A stretch of 64,000 nt of DNA. Origin: Mytilus edulis (taxonomy: Eukaryota; Mollusca; Bivalvia; Mytilida; Mytilidae). The translations under genes were made by a program, and so were the position numbers. A model generated the notes under the pieces. That model was not told the origin of the DNA. It did not search any database and saw nothing but the letters and a program-made list of their open reading frames with translations. Location: NCBI RefSeq assembly GCF_963676685.1, contig NC_092349.1:84518604-84582603 (forward strand), read 5' to 3'. Shown piece by piece: positions 61,601 to 64,000 of the stretch (positions within the stretch are counted from its first letter, which is position 1; the number at the start of each line of letters is the position of its first letter).

Positions 61601-63808
61601 GCGTCAGAAAATGTAAACATAACATAGGAAGAAATTTTGTCGTTCAATGTATTATTATTATTCATATTCAAAATAATTATAATTCACATGGGGAATGGTG
61701 GTATGCAGGGTAATTTGTACATTAATCAGGTCGTTAGTTTTCTCGTTTGAATTGTTTTATATTTATCATTTAAAACCTGTTAAAGCTGAGTATGTGTATT
61801 TTTATTGTTGAAGGTGACCTATAGTTGTTACATTATGTGTCATTTAGCTATGTTTAGTGTTTTGTGGAGAGTTGTGTCATGGACTATCATACCAAATCTT
61901 CTATTTTTTATATTCAACGTTGGTAAGAAATTGTACCAATTCATGGTACTCGGTTAATCAAACTTAGTATCTGCTGTTTAACAAAGTAAAAAAACTTTTC
62001 CGATTTTTAAATAACTATTGTCAACGACTATGAGAAAAAGATCAATAACTAGACTGGTTCCCGATCGCAATATTCAGTATGTTACACATATACCAATATT
62101 ACAGGGTGTTGCTTTCAGCTTATATTTGGAACCAACATAAGCAATAACTTACTGTTCCCATTTTATCACGTAATGTTCTGTAAGAATAGTCCGTCTGGAA
62201 ATAGAGTATGCCAGCAAGCGTTGCTAACAGCAAAGACTGTATCACTTCATATTTGTGCAGGATTAGACCCTTCGATTGTCTAAATTGTCTCCATGTTAAC
62301 ATACGATACTGCATCCAAAACGAGGTTGGCCAGGCATGATGGGAATGTACGGACGTCTCCTCTGTATCGATACCAACAGCACATATGTTATCGAATGAAA
62401 CAGCCGAGCCTGTATAAAAAAGTTTAAATACAGTCTGTAGAATGAAGCTAATTTTCAAATATATGTCCAAATTTCATTAAATTCCACGAAGGCTTGACCA
62501 TATCATTGATGTCACTATTGGCTAGTTTTCGCGGTCTTAGATCTTTGAAACAAAATGATAGGTTTTTGAAATGCAAATGTACCGATTATGACATTTGACT
62601 GACTGTGTATTCGCACGGTGGGTAATGCATACACAACAGGGGACCCTCGCCCTGTCGACGCAGGCGCTGTTGATACTTGTCGGAATTTATGTGATATGAC
62701 CAGTTTCTGTTTGTGTTTTGGATTTGTCTCTTTTGCGTAATTTACAAGATTTGAACATAGATAAACTGGTGTCATATCAATTTAATTTTAACTTACCGTT
62801 TGTGTTTAATCCAGCCTTTGAAACATCAGTATCAGATGTATTTGTATAGCTGTGATTGGAGTGACCATTCTGACCGTTTGATAGAGGACTTTGTCTACAT
62901 ACTATTTCAAACTTTCTGAAACAAAAGTCACAGTTTATATGCCCAAAAATTTATGATTGACCCTTAAGATATTTTCTGGAGAGCCGTGGTGTAGAAGTTA
63001 GTGCATCGGACTACTACCACCAAGGTTCCTGGTTCGATCAGCGCTCCGAGGAGAAGTTTCAGGGACTGAATTTTCGGCTCTCTCTTGACACCATGGCTGA
63101 TCCGTGTTAAGCGAGAACCATATCTCTTGCACGTACAATGTAGAAGATACCCTTGTAGATTTTGATAAATAGCAGGGTAATGCCGCTAGAAGGCAGGCTC
63201 GCACCCGCAAAGTGGAAAGGGATTAATATAAGTTGCATTAACTTGTTTCCCAAACCCCTATAAATAAATATGTTTAAACTGTGATATTTTCTTAGATTAT
63301 AAGTATGTTTACTTAGTTTTTCTGTAAAGTATTTGCTGTAATGTTGTTTTTTTCCCCCATGTCGAACTTACTTTCCATCAATTTATTCAAGTGTTTCCAT
63401 TATAAACCAGTTTCATGGTACTATTTCCTTTTTTCGGATCATTATTTGTTCGCTTCCATATTCCAATAACATTACAACGATTTATCCCTATTGTTTTTAC
63501 AGATAACCATTGAATATTCAAAACCTGATTGGAAGCACTGATCTCGACCAATAAAAGCAATATACAAAGTCATATCCCTGCATAGTATTTTCACTTGAAG
63601 GTGAGGCGTGGTTCTACCTTTTTTCAAAACAATATCACATACGACTCTTCTATATCTTTTCAATCCTTTTTAATACCATACTTTTCAAGATATTTCTTAA
63701 ATATTAATAATCTTCGTTATTATCTGTATAAAATAATAACTTACTTATTCCTGTCGGCTTCCTGTAGTATTTTCTTACTAGTCTCATCATCTCTACTCAA
63801 CAAAGCAA
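55644..63808 (-). CDS. ABCG (white) family half-transporter, 3' eight exons with the whole membrane domain
   Basis: Eight exons join in phase: 63808-63745, 62915-62797, 62409-62153, 60041-59984, 59641-59427, 57953-57863, 56742-56625 and 55827-55644 (TAG), giving about 367 residues. All introns are GT-AG. The first two exons form a polar linker rich in Asn and Ser. Then come MQYRMLTWRQFRQSKG and an ABCG2_membrane-type domain with six hydrophobic segments (including LLLATLAGILYF, IFFSVTYWGFN, LPLILITPVLFYCIIYW). The loop after segment 2 holds PAERGVIKKEREAGAYRLSA, a family hallmark. The loop between segments 5 and 6 has Cys and NTT glycosylation sites. The ATPase half must lie right of the window. 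ABCG half-transporters dimerise and move lipids, sterols or xenobiotics across membranes; the substrate here is unknown. It ends in LGYYAMKWKR. Confidence 0.9.
57632..57800. repeat. palindrome with GC-rich centre, in an ABCG intron
   Basis: 'tgtagttttaacataggtag' followed by 'gcattatatt' pairs with 'aatataatgcctacccatgt' followed by 'taaaactaca'. Outer arms include 'gatgcaagct' / 'agcttgaatc'. The apex is near 'cttacgctcggg' (57716-57726). Confidence 0.75.
58659..59346. mobile_element. 688-bp MITE rich in 'TGATTATTTGATTA', in an ABCG intron
   Basis: Ends TGAGGGCCCTCATGGGG (left) and, inverted, TGAGGCCCGCCCCTCATGGGG (right), flanked by ATAAG at 58654-58658 and 59347-59351. Subterminal blocks repeat 'tgattatgtgattac' in both orientations. 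No protein is encoded. The exact tips are ambiguous by one or two bases. Confidence 0.6.
60238..60284 (+). repeat. family D repeat, left part, split by the next element
   Basis: 'gaggaaaattcaaaacggaa' followed by 'agtccc' matches 57995-58025. The rest of this copy resumes at 61269, after the inserted element, and runs to about 61560. Confidence 0.6.
60285..61268. mobile_element. 984-bp foldback element with TTA target duplication (PIF/Harbinger-like)
   Basis: The left end AGCTGGGATCACACATTTAC and the inverted right end TGCGGGGTTCACACATTGCC are imperfect inverted repeats; TTA flanks both sides (60282-60284, 61269-61271). The interior carries many short 'ttatccg', 'cggaac' and 'tccgatt' motifs in both orientations; overlapping frames of 86-176 codons on both strands are by-products. 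The length equals that of the element at 16672-17655 and the tips share AGCnnGGnTCACAC, but the interiors differ. It lies in an ABCG intron. Confidence 0.7.
61269..61560 (+). repeat. family D repeat, right part
   Basis: Continues the copy broken by the preceding element: 'aaaatggcaaaatcaaatga', 'aaacacatcaaacgaatgga', 'gacttggtacaggcattttt' and 'gtggattgaacctggtttta'. The 6050-6190 and 42705-42830 copies overlap it. Confidence 0.6.
61715..61905 (+). repeat. dispersed repeat family A copy
   Basis: Carries 'gttagttttctcgtttgaat', 'gtgacctatagttgttacat' and 'tggagagttgtgtcatgg', the same order as in the 4165-4540 copy. It lies in an ABCG intron. Confidence 0.6.
62978..63282 (+). mobile_element. 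tRNA-derived SINE with 10-bp target duplication
   Basis: The head resembles a tRNA: an A-box-like TGGTGTAGAAGTTAGTGCA near 62988 and a B-box-like GGTTCGATC near 63031, about 30 bp apart, as in RNA polymerase III promoters. The body is about 200 bp and the 3' end is A/T-rich. The direct repeat GATATTTTCT flanks it at 62968-62977 and 63283-63292, marking a clean retroposition event. It is inserted antisense to the ABCG gene, in the intron between the two leftmost-coding (most 5') exons seen here. Confidence 0.85.
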
Positions 63809-64000
63809 CTAAAATAAAACGGACATGGATGTAAAATAGTTATGTACTTTGTCGATGCAGTCACAAATTACCAAAGATCCGGAAGTTCTCAAAGATATAA
63901 GATATCAGACTGTAAGGAACAAGATTATACGGCCATTTTGTTGTTGAGGTTTACAGTCTTATGATTGAATTACAGATATGCTTTTGGGAGTTTTATAGAT

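Noticed and set aside
62980-63050. Functional tRNA gene
   Set aside because: A- and B-box-like sequences are present, but there is no full cloverleaf and the unit continues as a 305-bp SINE with its own target duplication.

Overview
The window looks like nuclear DNA of a bivalve mollusc, most likely a marine mussel (Mytilus or a relative). The base composition is AT-rich, genes are split by long introns with clear GT-AG borders, and the protein types (a HEPN/STAND NTPase, a secreted PAN-domain protein, a laccase-like multicopper oxidase, an ABCG transporter) are ones I associate with bivalves. Many intergenic repeats also match families I remember from mussel and oyster DNA. The species call is inference; no search was run.

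Layout. 1-2035 (+): 3' end of an acidic, disordered protein gene with an 18-nt internal exon. 2036-10600: gene-free, with dispersed repeats, two MITEs and a possible retroelement relic. 10680-22116 (-): a complete-looking four-exon gene (1798 codons plus stop) encoding a DZIP3-like HEPN domain with an R-N-x3-H motif, a coiled coil, an nSTAND3-like P-loop NTPase and a long degenerate ankyrin-like tail. 22117-37770: about 15 kb of transposon debris. 37858-39993 (+): laccase-like multicopper oxidase with all four copper motifs, TATA box upstream and AATAAA downstream. 40000-51000: repeats, a tandem duplication, a dead Tc1/mariner element and palindromes. 51067-53085 (-): small secreted PAN/apple gene. 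53700-54055: microsatellite-bearing repeat. 55644-63808 (-): last eight exons of an ABCG half-transporter, holding all six membrane segments; the ATPase domain lies beyond the right edge.

The genes show no evident joint pathway. The innate-sensor-like STAND protein, the secreted PAN protein, the extracellular oxidase and the exporter are each typical of expanded bivalve families. Mobile DNA dominates. Clean cases with target-site duplications are: a 1044-bp hAT element (8-bp TSD) lying 16 bp from a splice donor of the STAND gene; two 984-bp foldback elements with TTA duplications; a 376-bp MULE-like element with 10-bp flanking repeats nested in another foldback; a Tc1/mariner copy; and a 305-bp tRNA-derived SINE with a 10-bp TSD in an ABCG intron. 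All splice models come from reading GT/AG borders and checking phase by eye; none is backed by transcripts.
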